The position numbers and the translations under genes are program-made. This document shows, piece after piece, positions 1-9,700 of a stretch of 64,000 bases of DNA (its first letter is position 1; every line of letters begins with the position of its first letter). A model generated the notes under the pieces. It searched no databases, was not told where the DNA came from, and saw only the letters and a program-made list of their open reading frames with translations. The stretch is from DATMER01 sp963741305 (GTDB lineage: Bacteria > Acidobacteriota > Thermoanaerobaculia > Multivoradales > UBA5704). The stretch is taken from contig CAVUHL010000003.1 in NCBI GenBank assembly GCA_963741305.1, forward strand, positions 3,906,001 to 3,970,000, read 5' to 3'.

Positions 1-1
1 C

Positions 2-1147
2 GACGGCAATATCTCCGTCAACCCCGGCGTGGCCGTGGACGGCTACGGCCGCACCCTCGTCTTGGCCGAGCGCGCGTTCCTTCCCGCTACCGACTTCGAC
101 GACAAGGCGAGCGAGGAGCTGGATGTCTGGCTGCTCTACGACCGCACGGGCAGCGACCGCTCTCCCAGAGGGTATGCCGACTGCGGTCAGGAGGGCTCCT
201 TCTACCGCTGGCAGGAGCGGCCCCTGGTGCGCTTCGACATTCCGGACCCCGCCTTCCCCGACCCGCGCGAGCCCGAGAGCGTGCCCCCCGGCGACCTCCC
301 GTTCGACCCCAGCCGCACCCCGCCCGACGAGGTGGTCCACGACTGGCCCGTCTTCCTCGGCCGCATCCGCCGCGACCGCAGCGATCCGAAGAAGGTGAAG
401 TACTCCGTGGACCCGACCGGCCGACCCTACGCCGGCCTGGTGGGCGCCGCCATCGAAGCACCCTGGGACAGATCCGTACGGGTCGAGCTCGGCGGCGACC
501 AGCAGGCAGGTTCTCCCGTCTTCGCAGTCGTCTCGAAGGCCGGCCCGGCCTTGGCAATCGACGGCGGCGGCAACCTCGAGCTGCGGGGGTCCATGACCCT
601 CCATGGCGACCTGGAGATCCGCGACGGCTTTCTTGAGCTGGGGGTGGCCGCGCCCGGGACAGGCGCGCCGCGGCCGTGGCGAATCTACCGCTACAAAGAC
701 GGGGAGAACGAGGAACTGCGTATCGAGGCCGACGGGGAGGGCCGGGTGGCCGTGGGCTCCTGGTCGGCCAAGACGAAGAAATTCGAGCCGTGTCTCACAG
801 TCGCCCGGGACAACTTGGTCGGTTGCGTGGTCACCGTGCATGGCAACCTGGTCGTGGAGGGCGATCTACAAACCAACGACGCCAAGCGCCTCCTCAGCGA
901 AGAAACCGAGCAGTTCCGGCTCGCCAGCTTCTTGAGCGGAGTGGGGGGAAGCAACATCTTCGTGCAGCCAATGACCGGCTTCCCGACCATGCCGGTGGCA
1001 GCCATGGTCTCCCCTGACGTCCTCAACGCCGCGGTCGAGAGGCTGGCTGCGGACCCCGGGGAGCGCGCCGCCTTCGCCCGCCGCGTGCGCGCCCGCAGCG
1101 GCGACCTCGCCGAGTCCCTGCGCGAGGATCTCGGGAAGGCGGAGTGA
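2..1147 (+). CDS. eCIS fibre-like / hypothetical protein (5' end cut by window)
   Basis: The frame is open to the window edge, so the gene probably begins upstream; the first in-window start-like codon is GTG at 29. The C-terminal half (about residues 185-290) has short alternating beta-strand stretches such as 'NLELRGSMTLHGDLEI' and 'VTVHGNLVVEGDLQ', which resemble the repeated strands of phage-tail fibres and beta-helices. No catalytic motif is visible. It overlaps the tape-measure-type gene by 4 bases (GTGA), which places it in the same operon. From context it may be an accessory or fibre component of a contractile injection system. That is inferred from position and fold style, not from a recognised family. 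Confidence 0.5.
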   Translation, partial: DGNISVNPGVAVDGYGRTLVLAERAFLPATDFDDKASEELDVWLLYDRTGSDRSPRGYADCGQEGSFYRWQERPLVRFDIPDPAFPDPREPESVPPGDLPFDPSRTPPDEVVHDWPVFLGRIRRDRSDPKKVKYSVDPTGRPYAGLVGAAIEAPWDRSVRVELGGDQQAGSPVFAVVSKAGPALAIDGGGNLELRGSMTLHGDLEIRDGFLELGVAAPGTGAPRPWRIYRYKDGENEELRIEADGEGRVAVGSWSAKTKKFEPCLTVARDNLVGCVVTVHGNLVVEGDLQTNDAKRLLSEETEQFRLASFLSGVGGSNIFVQPMTGFPTMPVAAMVSPDVLNAAVERLAADPGERAAFARRVRARSGDLAESLREDLGKAE

Positions 1148-3444
1148 ACGGGATGGACGGCCACATCGGACGCCTCCACTGCCGCTACAAGGTGATCGGC
1201 CCCCCCGGGTCGATCCACCTCGCCGAGCGCCTCGACCGCGTGGTCCGCCGGCAGCTCGCGGCCTCCCTCGAACAGGCCCTGGATCAGGGGCTGGGAGACG
1301 ACCCCACGGTCTATGTCCTGCGCCGGATCGACGCCCGCCTCTCTCTCAACGTCGAGCGCGGCCAGGCAGACGACCTCCTGGCGCGGCGTTGGAGCGAAGG
1401 GCTGGCCGGCGCCGTGGTCCGCGGCATCGCGAGCGGTATCGCGTGCGATTCTGGCGACGGCGCCAATCTGGTGCGCTTCGCCGGCCAAGCCGAGTACGTG
1501 GCGAGCTTTGTCGTGGACCTTCTGCGCGACCGGGCCTGGGACTGCTGGTACTACGGCGCCTTCCAGAACCTCCGGAGCCGCGGCAAGGAGGGCGCGGCCG
1601 GCGCCGTCCTCCTCGCCCACCGCGAGCACCTGCCGGCGATCCTCGCCCGCCTCCGGGATGAGGGAGCCCTGGAAGCGCTCCTCGCCCTGCTGAACCCCGA
1701 GGCCCTGAAAACCCTCTGGACGAGCCTGGGCGGCCTCCCGAGTGCCGCGTCCGAAGCGGCCCGCCCCCTCTTCGCCGCCGCGTTCGGCTTGGCCGGGCGC
1801 CTGGAGCTGTGGGCCGCGGCGCCGCCCTCCAGCTCCGTGGCCGAAACCCTGCTCCGCGACTGGGCCGCGGCCGGAGGGAGTGGGATCGACTGGCGCGACG
1901 CCCGCGGCCTCGCCGCCGCCGTGCTCGACGCGCTCCGCTTCCTCGCCCGCCGCAGCCTCCTGCGCCAGACCGCAGCCCTGGACGGCCCCGCCGTCCGCGA
2001 GAGGCTCGCCGCGGCCCGGGCGGAGCTCGGCTGGCTGGACCTCCCCTGGCTCGAGGAATCGCTGACGGCCTGGCTCGGCAGCCCCGCGCCACCGGCGGAC
2101 CTCCCCTCGCGCCCTTCCGCAGCCGGCCTCACCCCGCGGCAGCGCGAGCTCCTGGCCGACCTGGAGGAGATCCTCTCCACGGAAGGCCCAGGCCCGGACC
2201 ACGGCCAATCCGGCTTCCCAGCCGACGCTGTCCGCATATACGCCCGGCTCGTTGCCCACGCGCCGCGCTGGCGAGGTGATCACCTGGCCACCGGCATGAT
2301 CCAGCGCCTCCTGGATGTCCGCGCAAGGCTGCTGGAGGCCGGCCTCTCCCGCGAGGCGCTCGCCGACCTGCGTGGCGGCGCGCCGGCTCCTCCCTTGCCG
2401 CGTGCCCACGAAGCCCTGAGGCTCCTTGCCGGCCTGGGAGACGCCGGTCTGCGCGTGGCCCTCCTCCTCCTCGAACCGGGCCGGCGTGCTGCGCCCCCTT
2501 CCCTCGCCCGCAAGCCGGAGATGCCCGCTCCAGCGCCCGTCCCCAGACCCGGCGAATCCTGCGAAACCGCCTGCGCCGGTCTTTTCCTCCTCCTGCGGAC
2601 GATCAGGGACCTCCGCCTCCCCGCGCTGCTCAGCCAAGCCTCCTGGCCGCCCGCGGGCCTCGGACTCGCCGCCCTCGGCCTGCGCTTGGCCGGCAGCGCG
2701 GCCCTGGACGGCGACCGGATCGATCCCGGCCTTGCCCTCTTCGCAGGTCTGGAGGAACCGCTCACCCTCGACGGCCTCCGTGAAGCCTGGGCCGCGGCCG
2801 AGCCGGAGGACGGCTTCCAGGCCGGCCTGCTCCGTACCCTCGCCGGCCAGCGGCTGGCAACAGGCTCCGAGCTGCGCCTCTACCGCGTGCCGCTCGGCGA
2901 TGGGGGCAGGGCGCTCGTGGCCGGCCCCGCGGGCGCAGAACTGTGGCCCCTCGGGCGCTGCCTTCCCGGAAAGGACATCAAGGACACCAAGGACACCAAG
3001 GACTTCAAGGACCACCTCCCACCATCCTTGGTGTCCTTGCAGTCCTTGGTGTCCTCGATGTCCTTGACCTGGGAAGAAGCCACCGGCATCCGACCAGCCC
3101 TCACCGTCCGCCGCGAAGGCCGCCGGAAGCTCCTGGAGTCCCTCGATGCCCTGCGCGCTGGCCGCCTCGGCCTTCCCGGCCCCGACCTGACCCTGGGGCT
3201 CGCCGCCCTCGCCCTGCTGCGGGTCTGGGCGCGTTGGCTGCGGGGGTTCTCCGCCTCCAGCGCTCCCTTCCTCCTCGAAAAGTGGATCCGCCGCGGCGGA
3301 CGCCTCCACGCCGGGGACGACGGCCTGCGGATCGAGATCGATCCGGCCCCCCTCGACGCCGTGCTCGAAATGGCCGGCTACACCCGCGACCTGGAGACGC
3401 CCGGCGAGCGGCCGGTGCGCTTCCGCCGGAGCCCGAGGCCATGA
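1144..3444 (+). CDS. Contractile injection system tape-measure-type protein (CIS_TMP family)
   Basis: The N-terminus ('HIGRLHCRYKV', then 'LAERLDRVVRRQLAASLEQA', a 'VLRRIDARL' strand and 'ARRWSEGLAGAVVRGI') matches my recollection of the family annotated as contractile injection system tape measure protein, encoded just before the AAA+ ATPase in eCIS loci. The protein is long (766 aa), alanine/leucine/arginine-rich and mostly helical. GTG at 1144 overlaps the upstream stop (GTGA); ATG at 1153 is the alternative start. The stop overlaps the ATPase start (ATGA at 3441). Around residues 610-641 is a low-complexity stretch (KDIKDTKDTKDFKD, then SLVSLQSLVSS) encoded by a palindrome that looks like an inserted interspersed repeat. 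The family call rests on sequence style and gene order. Confidence 0.75.
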   Translation: MNGMDGHIGRLHCRYKVIGPPGSIHLAERLDRVVRRQLAASLEQALDQGLGDDPTVYVLRRIDARLSLNVERGQADDLLARRWSEGLAGAVVRGIASGIACDSGDGANLVRFAGQAEYVASFVVDLLRDRAWDCWYYGAFQNLRSRGKEGAAGAVLLAHREHLPAILARLRDEGALEALLALLNPEALKTLWTSLGGLPSAASEAARPLFAAAFGLAGRLELWAAAPPSSSVAETLLRDWAAAGGSGIDWRDARGLAAAVLDALRFLARRSLLRQTAALDGPAVRERLAAARAELGWLDLPWLEESLTAWLGSPAPPADLPSRPSAAGLTPRQRELLADLEEILSTEGPGPDHGQSGFPADAVRIYARLVAHAPRWRGDHLATGMIQRLLDVRARLLEAGLSREALADLRGGAPAPPLPRAHEALRLLAGLGDAGLRVALLLLEPGRRAAPPSLARKPEMPAPAPVPRPGESCETACAGLFLLLRTIRDLRLPALLSQASWPPAGLGLAALGLRLAGSAALDGDRIDPGLALFAGLEEPLTLDGLREAWAAAEPEDGFQAGLLRTLAGQRLATGSELRLYRVPLGDGGRALVAGPAGAELWPLGRCLPGKDIKDTKDTKDFKDHLPPSLVSLQSLVSSMSLTWEEATGIRPALTVRREGRRKLLESLDALRAGRLGLPGPDLTLGLAALALLRVWARWLRGFSASSAPFLLEKWIRRGGRLHAGDDGLRIEIDPAPLDAVLEMAGYTRDLETPGERPVRFRRSPRP
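2970..3068. repeat. In-frame palindromic insertion (AAGGACACC type)
   Basis: The left arm is built of repeated 'AAGGACATC/AAGGACACC' units (2970-3002). The right arm (about 3028-3068) is its imperfect reverse complement, built of 'GTCCTTGGTGTCC' units, with a short unique loop. It lies wholly inside the tape-measure-type gene and keeps the frame open, adding about 33 low-complexity residues. Elements of this type are usually intergenic, so this looks like an insertion tolerated in a flexible region. Confidence 0.75.
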
Positions 3445-5741
3445 GCCAGGACGAGCCTCTTCTCGTCGGTCCCCAGGGCGAGCCGCAGCCGCCCCTTCCG
3501 CCTCCCCTGGATACCCCGGAAGGCCCCTACGAAAGCAGCGGCGAGCACCTCCAGGACGAGCTGGCGCGCATCGACCGGCTCGTGCGCGCCCACACGCTCC
3601 GCTGGCGCTCCACCCTGGCCGCGGCCAAGCCCTCCTCCATGTGGGGGATGATCCACGTCACCGACCAGGAGGTGGAGGACTACCTGCGGTCGCCGTTCAC
3701 GCCTCCCCGCGACCTGCCGGCCGCGCTCAAGTCTGTCCTGGAGCCCTACTGGCGGCAGGCCGAAGAGCTGGCCGGCGCCATCGTCCGCCGCCGGGCCGCC
3801 ACGCCGCCGGACGTCCGCCTGCGCCTCGACCTACTGGTGGAGCGCTTCCACCTCTCGGACCTGGAGCGGGACGTGCTCCTGGTCTGCCTCCTCCCCGAGT
3901 TGGACGGCCGCTACCGCCGCCTCTTCGGTTACCTGCAGGACGACGCCTCCCGCACCAGGCCGACCGTGGAGCTGATCCTGGACATCCTCCTCCCCGAGGC
4001 CCCGGACCCCGGCGCCGCCCGCGAGGCCTTCGCCCGCGGTGGACCCCTCGTCGGCCGCGGGCTGCTCGCCGCCGGTCCCGAGGCCCAGGGCGAAGAGCCA
4101 CTATCGGCCCGCCTCCTGCGGATCGACGACCGCATCGCCGGCTTCCTCCTGGGCTCGGACAGCCTCGACGGCCGGCTCGAAGGGATCGTCTCCGTCCTTG
4201 ACGAAAGCCCCGGCTGGGACGACCTGCCCGCCGAGCCGGCCCAGGCCGAGCGCCTCCGCAAGCTGGCCGCGGGTTGGCGCGAGGTGGGAGGCGCGCGGAC
4301 CGTCCTCCTCCACGGCCCCTATGGCAGCGGACGGCTGGCCGCGGCCCAAGTACTCGCCGGAGACCTCGGGATGCCCCTCCTCGCGGCGTCGGCTGGAAGG
4401 GCGCTGCAATCCTCCGAGCCCTGGGAACGGGTGATCGGCCTGGCCTGCCGCGAGGCGGTCCTGCGCGGCGCGGCCCTGGCCTGGACGGGCTGCGAGGCCC
4501 TGCTCGCCACCGACGCGCCGCCCTGGCGCTGGGACCGGCTGACCGAGGCCGCGGAAGCCTTCCAAGGCACGACCTTCCTGATCTCCGCCGCCACGTGGGA
4601 GCCCGCCGGCCGTTTCCGGCAAAGCCCCTTCCTGCGCCTCGACCTTCCCGGCCCCGGCTACCGCCACCGCCGGCATCTATGGGAACGGATGCTGCCTCCG
4701 GTCCCCGACCGCGAGGTCCTCTCCGAGGCCCTGGCCAATGGCTTCCAGCTCACGGCCGGCCAGATGGAAGACGCCCTCGCCTCGGCGCGCTCGCTCGCCG
4801 CGTTGCGCGACCCCCTCGAGCCCCGCCTGACCGCCGACGACCTCCACGAAGGGTGCCGCCGCCAGACCATCCGCCGCCTGACCACCTTCGCCCGCCGCAT
4901 CGAGCCCCGCACCGAGCTGACCTTCGACGACCTGGTCCTCCCGCCCGCGAACGGGCGGCAGCTCGACGAGCTGCGCGGGCGCATCGCCCACCAGGGCCGG
5001 GTGCAGAGCGAGCTGGGCTTCGAGCGCCGGCTCTCCCTGGGCAAGGGACTGCTGGCCCTCTTCACCGGCTCCTCGGGCACGGGCAAGACCATGGCCGCCG
5101 AGCTCCTGGCCCGCGAGCGCGGCGTCGACCTCTACAAGGTCGACCTCTCCGCCGTGGTCAGCAAGTGGGTGGGCGAGACCGAGAAGAACCTGAGCCGGCT
5201 CTTCGCCGAGGCCGAGGATGCCAACGCCATCCTCTTCTTCGACGAGGCCGACGCCCTGTTCGGCAAGCGCGGCGAGGTCAAGGACGCCCGCGACCGCTGG
5301 GCCAACCTGGAGATCGACTACCTGCTGCAAAGGGTCGAGGAATTCGCGGGCGTGGTGATCCTCGCCTCCAACCTGCGCCAGAACATCGACGAGGCGTTCC
5401 TGCGCCGCATCCAGATCCTCGTCGACTTCCCCTTCCCCGACGCCGGCGCCCGCCTGCGCATCCTCCGCGGGCTCTTCCCGGAAGGCGTCGACCGGCCGGA
5501 CGAAGCCGGCTTGCAGCCCCTGGCCGACCGCTTCCAGCTTCCCGGCGGCAGCCTCAAGAACATCGTCCTCGACGCCACCTTCCGTGCCCTCTCCGAAGAA
5601 GCCGGGAGCGGGCGGCCCACGATCACCCTGCGCCACCTTGCCCTGTCTACGGCGCGGGAGTACCAGAAGCTGGGGAGGCCCATCACCCGCACCGAGTTCG
5701 GCGAAGAGCTCTACGGCTGGCTCGACAAAACCATTCTGTGA
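3441..5741 (+). CDS. eCIS AAA+ ATPase (Afp15/Pvc15-like)
   Basis: 766 aa from ATG 3441, which overlaps the upstream stop; the frame is open further upstream but that part lies inside the previous gene. The N-terminal region has 'ERFHLSDLERDVLLVCLLPE' and 'YLQDDASRTRPTVELIL', typical of the helical domain of eCIS-associated ATPases. A first degenerate P-loop (GPYGSGR, lacking the Lys) lies near residue 290. The active AAA module follows: Walker A 'GSSGTGKTMAAE' near residue 540, Walker B 'ILFFDEADALFGKRG' near 596, then sensor and arginine-finger-like residues (FLRRIQ). Such ATPases are encoded in nearly all eCIS clusters, with proposed roles in assembly or cargo loading. The next gene begins 30 bp downstream with its own ribosome-binding site. 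Confidence 0.9.
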   Translation: MSQDEPLLVGPQGEPQPPLPPPLDTPEGPYESSGEHLQDELARIDRLVRAHTLRWRSTLAAAKPSSMWGMIHVTDQEVEDYLRSPFTPPRDLPAALKSVLEPYWRQAEELAGAIVRRRAATPPDVRLRLDLLVERFHLSDLERDVLLVCLLPELDGRYRRLFGYLQDDASRTRPTVELILDILLPEAPDPGAAREAFARGGPLVGRGLLAAGPEAQGEEPLSARLLRIDDRIAGFLLGSDSLDGRLEGIVSVLDESPGWDDLPAEPAQAERLRKLAAGWREVGGARTVLLHGPYGSGRLAAAQVLAGDLGMPLLAASAGRALQSSEPWERVIGLACREAVLRGAALAWTGCEALLATDAPPWRWDRLTEAAEAFQGTTFLISAATWEPAGRFRQSPFLRLDLPGPGYRHRRHLWERMLPPVPDREVLSEALANGFQLTAGQMEDALASARSLAALRDPLEPRLTADDLHEGCRRQTIRRLTTFARRIEPRTELTFDDLVLPPANGRQLDELRGRIAHQGRVQSELGFERRLSLGKGLLALFTGSSGTGKTMAAELLARERGVDLYKVDLSAVVSKWVGETEKNLSRLFAEAEDANAILFFDEADALFGKRGEVKDARDRWANLEIDYLLQRVEEFAGVVILASNLRQNIDEAFLRRIQILVDFPFPDAGARLRILRGLFPEGVDRPDEAGLQPLADRFQLPGGSLKNIVLDATFRALSEEAGSGRPTITLRHLALSTAREYQKLGRPITRTEFGEELYGWLDKTIL

Positions 5742-5771
5742 GACCGCGACCTCATTAGAAAGGAGACGCGC

Positions 5772-6704
5772 ATGCAACCCGACCAAGGCACACCTTATCT
5801 TCCCGGTTCCGAGGCCCCTCCCCCGGCTCCCCCCGCCGACGTGGAGGTCCCCGAGCCCCCGGAGGACGACGACAAGATCAAATGCGGCGACGTGATCAAC
5901 CGCGACGAGATCCTGGGGAACCTGAGGACCGCGCAGCAGTACAACCAGCAAGAGGCCGAACGGCGGAAGGCCCTGGCCGCGAAGCTCCAGGCCGACGTCG
6001 AAGCCCTCCAGACGTCGTCCCAGGACATCGACTCCGTGGTGGACGGCTACCGCCGGGACTACGCGAGGATCCGTTGCGAGGTAGGAAACTACCGGTGCTA
6101 CTACGACCAGAAGCTCACGGAGGTCGAAGGCCTCCTCAGCAAAGCGGAGCGCGATGCGATCCTGGAAAAGATCGGCAGCGTCGACAGCTACATCAGCGAC
6201 CTGAGCGGGACGGTCCTGACCCTCGAGGAGAAGGACAAGCTCCGCCTGAAGGGCGGCTTCAACGGCTCCGTCCAGTCCTCCCAGATCATCGTCGAAAACA
6301 AGTCCACGGGTCCAAACGGCATCAACGACAAGCTGAAGGCCTACGAGGCTCTGAAAGGCTTTCACGCGCAGGTCCTGGCAGACCTCAAGAAGCTTGAAGG
6401 GTGGAAGAAGGACATCGACGAAGCCATCGGCAGGTCCGACCCGCGGGCCGCCTGGTTCTTCCTCTACGACTTCGGGACGCTGCTGACAAACCTGGAGGAG
6501 CGGATCGACCAATACGACCCCAAGGCACTGGCCCAGGCGTTGGACCGCGCCTGGTGCGAGCTGGCCCAGGCCCGGGAGGCCCTGCGCGACGCCGAGGCGA
6601 GGCACAACGACCGGACGGTCACCCTGGTGAAAACGAAGGCCACCCTGGAGGATGCCCGGAAGAACCGCCGGACGCGAATCCTCGAGATCATCCACAAGCC
6701 CTGA
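5772..6704 (+). CDS. Coiled-coil protein of the eCIS operon, unknown function
   Basis: 310 aa; ATG at 5772 follows a clear AGGAGA ribosome-binding site. A proline-rich N-terminus (about 40 residues) is followed by charged, heptad-like helices (for example 'QYNQQEAERRKALAAKLQAD') broken by a central segment with 'CEVGNYRCYYDQK'. No signal peptide, membrane segment or catalytic motif is visible. It lies between the ATPase and the cargo-like toxin on the same strand, so it could be a chaperone, adaptor or structural accessory for the toxin. That role is inferred from position only; I do not recognise the family. Confidence 0.8.
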   Translation: MQPDQGTPYLPGSEAPPPAPPADVEVPEPPEDDDKIKCGDVINRDEILGNLRTAQQYNQQEAERRKALAAKLQADVEALQTSSQDIDSVVDGYRRDYARIRCEVGNYRCYYDQKLTEVEGLLSKAERDAILEKIGSVDSYISDLSGTVLTLEEKDKLRLKGGFNGSVQSSQIIVENKSTGPNGINDKLKAYEALKGFHAQVLADLKKLEGWKKDIDEAIGRSDPRAAWFFLYDFGTLLTNLEERIDQYDPKALAQALDRAWCELAQAREALRDAEARHNDRTVTLVKTKATLEDARKNRRTRILEIIHKP

Positions 6705-6746
6705 GGAGGAGCGGCGCGGAAGGCTAACTGACGGCGAGCCACGATT

Positions 6747-9700
6747 ATGGCCAAGACCAAGGCCCGCGACAAGATCCGGGACCGGCCGTCCGCCTCGACC
6801 GGCATCGAGAGGCGGCCGGAGCCGGCCGAGCGCGAGCCGAGGTCCGGCCCGCAACCCGCCGCGCCCATCCGTGCCGCCGCGCCTCCCCTCCCGCCATCCA
6901 ACGGAGAGCCGGCCCCGGCCCGAGCCGCCGGGGTCCTCGGCTTCGAAGACCAGGGAGGCGCAGGCCGCGCCCGCCTGATGACCGGCATGCAGCGGGCCGT
7001 GGGCAACGCCCGAGCCGGCCGCATGGTTGCGGAGACCCCTCCCCTACCCTCCCCTGCTTCGCAGGAGAGGGAGCCGGAAGCCCCGGAAGGGGCACAGGCA
7101 TATAGCCTGGGGTTTCAACCCCAGGTGGGCGAATCCTCAAAACCCCCAAGCCCTGAAGGGGCGGCGGCAACTGCAGGGGACGCGGCTCCCGCTGCTGCCG
7201 CCCCCGCCGTTGAACCCGAAGCTACAGCGGAGGAAGGGACAGAGGCCCCACCGCCCCCCCAGCCCCTATCCGAACCCGCTCCGGAAGCCCTTGCCGACGG
7301 CGCAGCCCTGCCAGAGGCCGCCGACAAGCAAGCTCTGGAAGGGTCGGCCAAAGAAACGAGCGTTTCGGCCGCCGATATCGCGGCGGAGCTGAGCTCCAAC
7401 GAGCTCTCCGGAGATCCTTCGGAACCCTCCTCCGAATCCGCCCAAGAGAACGGGCCGGTCGAAGCCGAGGTTGTGCTTCCCGAGCCGGTCACGGCCGAGC
7501 CTACAGCGGAACCGGAGCCTACGACGGCGGAAGCTCCGGCTGAAGAGATCCAGCTCCCCTCCGAAGCCGCCGGACTCGAGGCTCCAACACAGGCGGCGGC
7601 AGAGGAAGAGGCTACGCTCGAGGCCGCCATCCCCGAAGGTGCCCAAGGGGAGACCACCGAGGCCGCCGTGGAAGCGGAAGGGACAGCCGAAGGCGGCGCG
7701 GCAGCGACCGAGGCAACTGGTGCCACCGCGGGACCGGCCGCCGAGCGCGACTCGGCCCGCACTGACCGCGGCCAGGCCGGCGCGCGCGTAATGGCCACCT
7801 CCGCCCAATTGGCTTCCCTTGGAGCTACTCCCGTCAGTTTCGCTCCCCGGGCCGAAGAGAGCTCCCGCCAAGCCGGCACCGCCCGCGGCGGACGCGAGCG
7901 CCGCTCCGCAGTGGAGGCTCTGGCCGGCCAGTTCCTCGCCCGCAACGCCGGTCTCGTCCAGAACCTTCTCGCTTACGGCGAGATCGCCCCACCGCGCATC
8001 CTGGCAGTGGCCGGGGCCGCCCAGTCCGGCATCCAGGAGGCCATCGACCGCAACCGCGCGATGGTTCTGGAGGCCATCGCCGCCGAGCGCGGTCGCGTGC
8101 AGGCTGCGGCCGAAGACGCCAAAGCCACAATCCTCGAGCAGCACCAACTCACAATCGACAGCCTCGGCGCAACTTGGAGCGCCGCCCGCGACAGCCTGCG
8201 CACCGCCCATGACGAAGCCGCGGCTCTCCTCGACCCCTTGGCCACCGAGCAGCAGACGACCATCGAAGGAATCTACGACCGCTACGCCGGACGCTTCCGC
8301 GAGGTCGGTACCGAGGTCGGCAACGAGGCCGTCGCCATAGGCCACCGTCGGAGCCAGGCTTATCTCGGCCGGCGCAATGGTGAGAACGACCTACTTGACG
8401 GCCCCCTCCACGACAACCGGCTGGAGGCCAGCTCCGACGCCGCCAATCAAGTCGCGGAGGCATTCCGTGAACAGATCGTCGCCGCAGGCGAGCAGCAGGC
8501 CTCCCTGCTCGCCGAGACCCGCGCCGCCGATCTCGCCAACATTGGCTCGGCCTTGGAACGCTCCCGCGAGATCCTGCAAAGCCAGCTCGATCAGGCGCTG
8601 ACCGCCATCGACGATGCCGAGACCCAGTCCGTGGCTGGCGCGGACAGCACGCGCGACCAACTCCTGATCACCATCGATGGCAACTGTGACGCCACCTTCT
8701 CCCAGCTCGACCAGATGGAGGCGATCCAGGTGGCGCGGCTCGATGAGTATGGGCAGCGCCAAAGCTTGGCTCTCGAAGCCGACGCCGAGCAGGCCATCGC
8801 CTCCGTGCTCGAGGGCGTGGCGCAGGCGGCCACAACCCTCCAGTCCGCCCTCCAGGGCTTCGTCGAATCGGCCCGCGCTACCGAGGCGCCGGAAGAAAGC
8901 GCCCTCCAGGCTTTGCTCGCCGACGCGCAGATGAAAGTCGACGCAATGGCCGCGGGTCTCGCCCAGCAAACCGAAGATGGGATCGGCGCCTCCGAGCAGG
9001 GAGTCGCCGCCGGGGCCGAGCAGAGCGTCCAAGCGCTCGACGAGCTGGGCGCAAGCGGGGTCGACGAGGTGCTGGCCGTTGGCTACAACTTCACCGACGC
9101 CCTGACCGAGATGGACGCGAGCGCCTCCGCGAGCTTCGCCGAGATGCGCGACACGGTCCTGGCCAGCGCCTCCGAGATGGTGACGAGCGCCCAGGAAGGA
9201 TTCCTGGCTGTGTCTGACGAGCTCCGGGCCAGCTTCGCAGACACCGGCGTGCAGCTCGAAGAGCGGTTCGACACTCTAGCCAACGATCTGCGCGAGAGCC
9301 TGCGGCACGAGGGTCTGGCCGACATCGAAGCTCAGATCACTCAGCACGCCGACGAGGCCGCAGCACAGGTCCAGCCGCGCTGGAAATCGGTCCTCAAGAT
9401 CCTGCTCGTCGTCGTGGTGGTGATCGCCGTCGCCCTGGTTACCGCGGGCGCCGGCTTCGGCCTGCTCGGAACCCTGGCGCTCGGAACAGCCCTCGGCGCG
9501 GCCTCCGGCGCGGTGATCCAGATCGGCAACAACCTGATCGACGGCAAGAAGACCTTCGACGGCGTGCTCAAGGCTGCGGCCGTCGGAGCGATCGGTGGTC
9601 TCTTCGGCGGTCTTGGCGCCGCGGCGGGGGCGGCAGTCGCCAACGTCGGACTGAAGATTGGCCTTGAACTCGGGCTGGATGCGCTCGGAGGAGTCCTGGG

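Noticed and set aside
691..3309. Long open frame on the minus strand across the tape-measure-type gene
   Set aside because: GC-rich shadow of the real plus-strand gene; its protein is low-complexity Gly/Glu/Ala without domains.
2943..3440. N-terminal extension of the AAA ATPase
   Set aside because: It lies within the previous gene in another frame; the ATGA overlap at 3441 gives the start.
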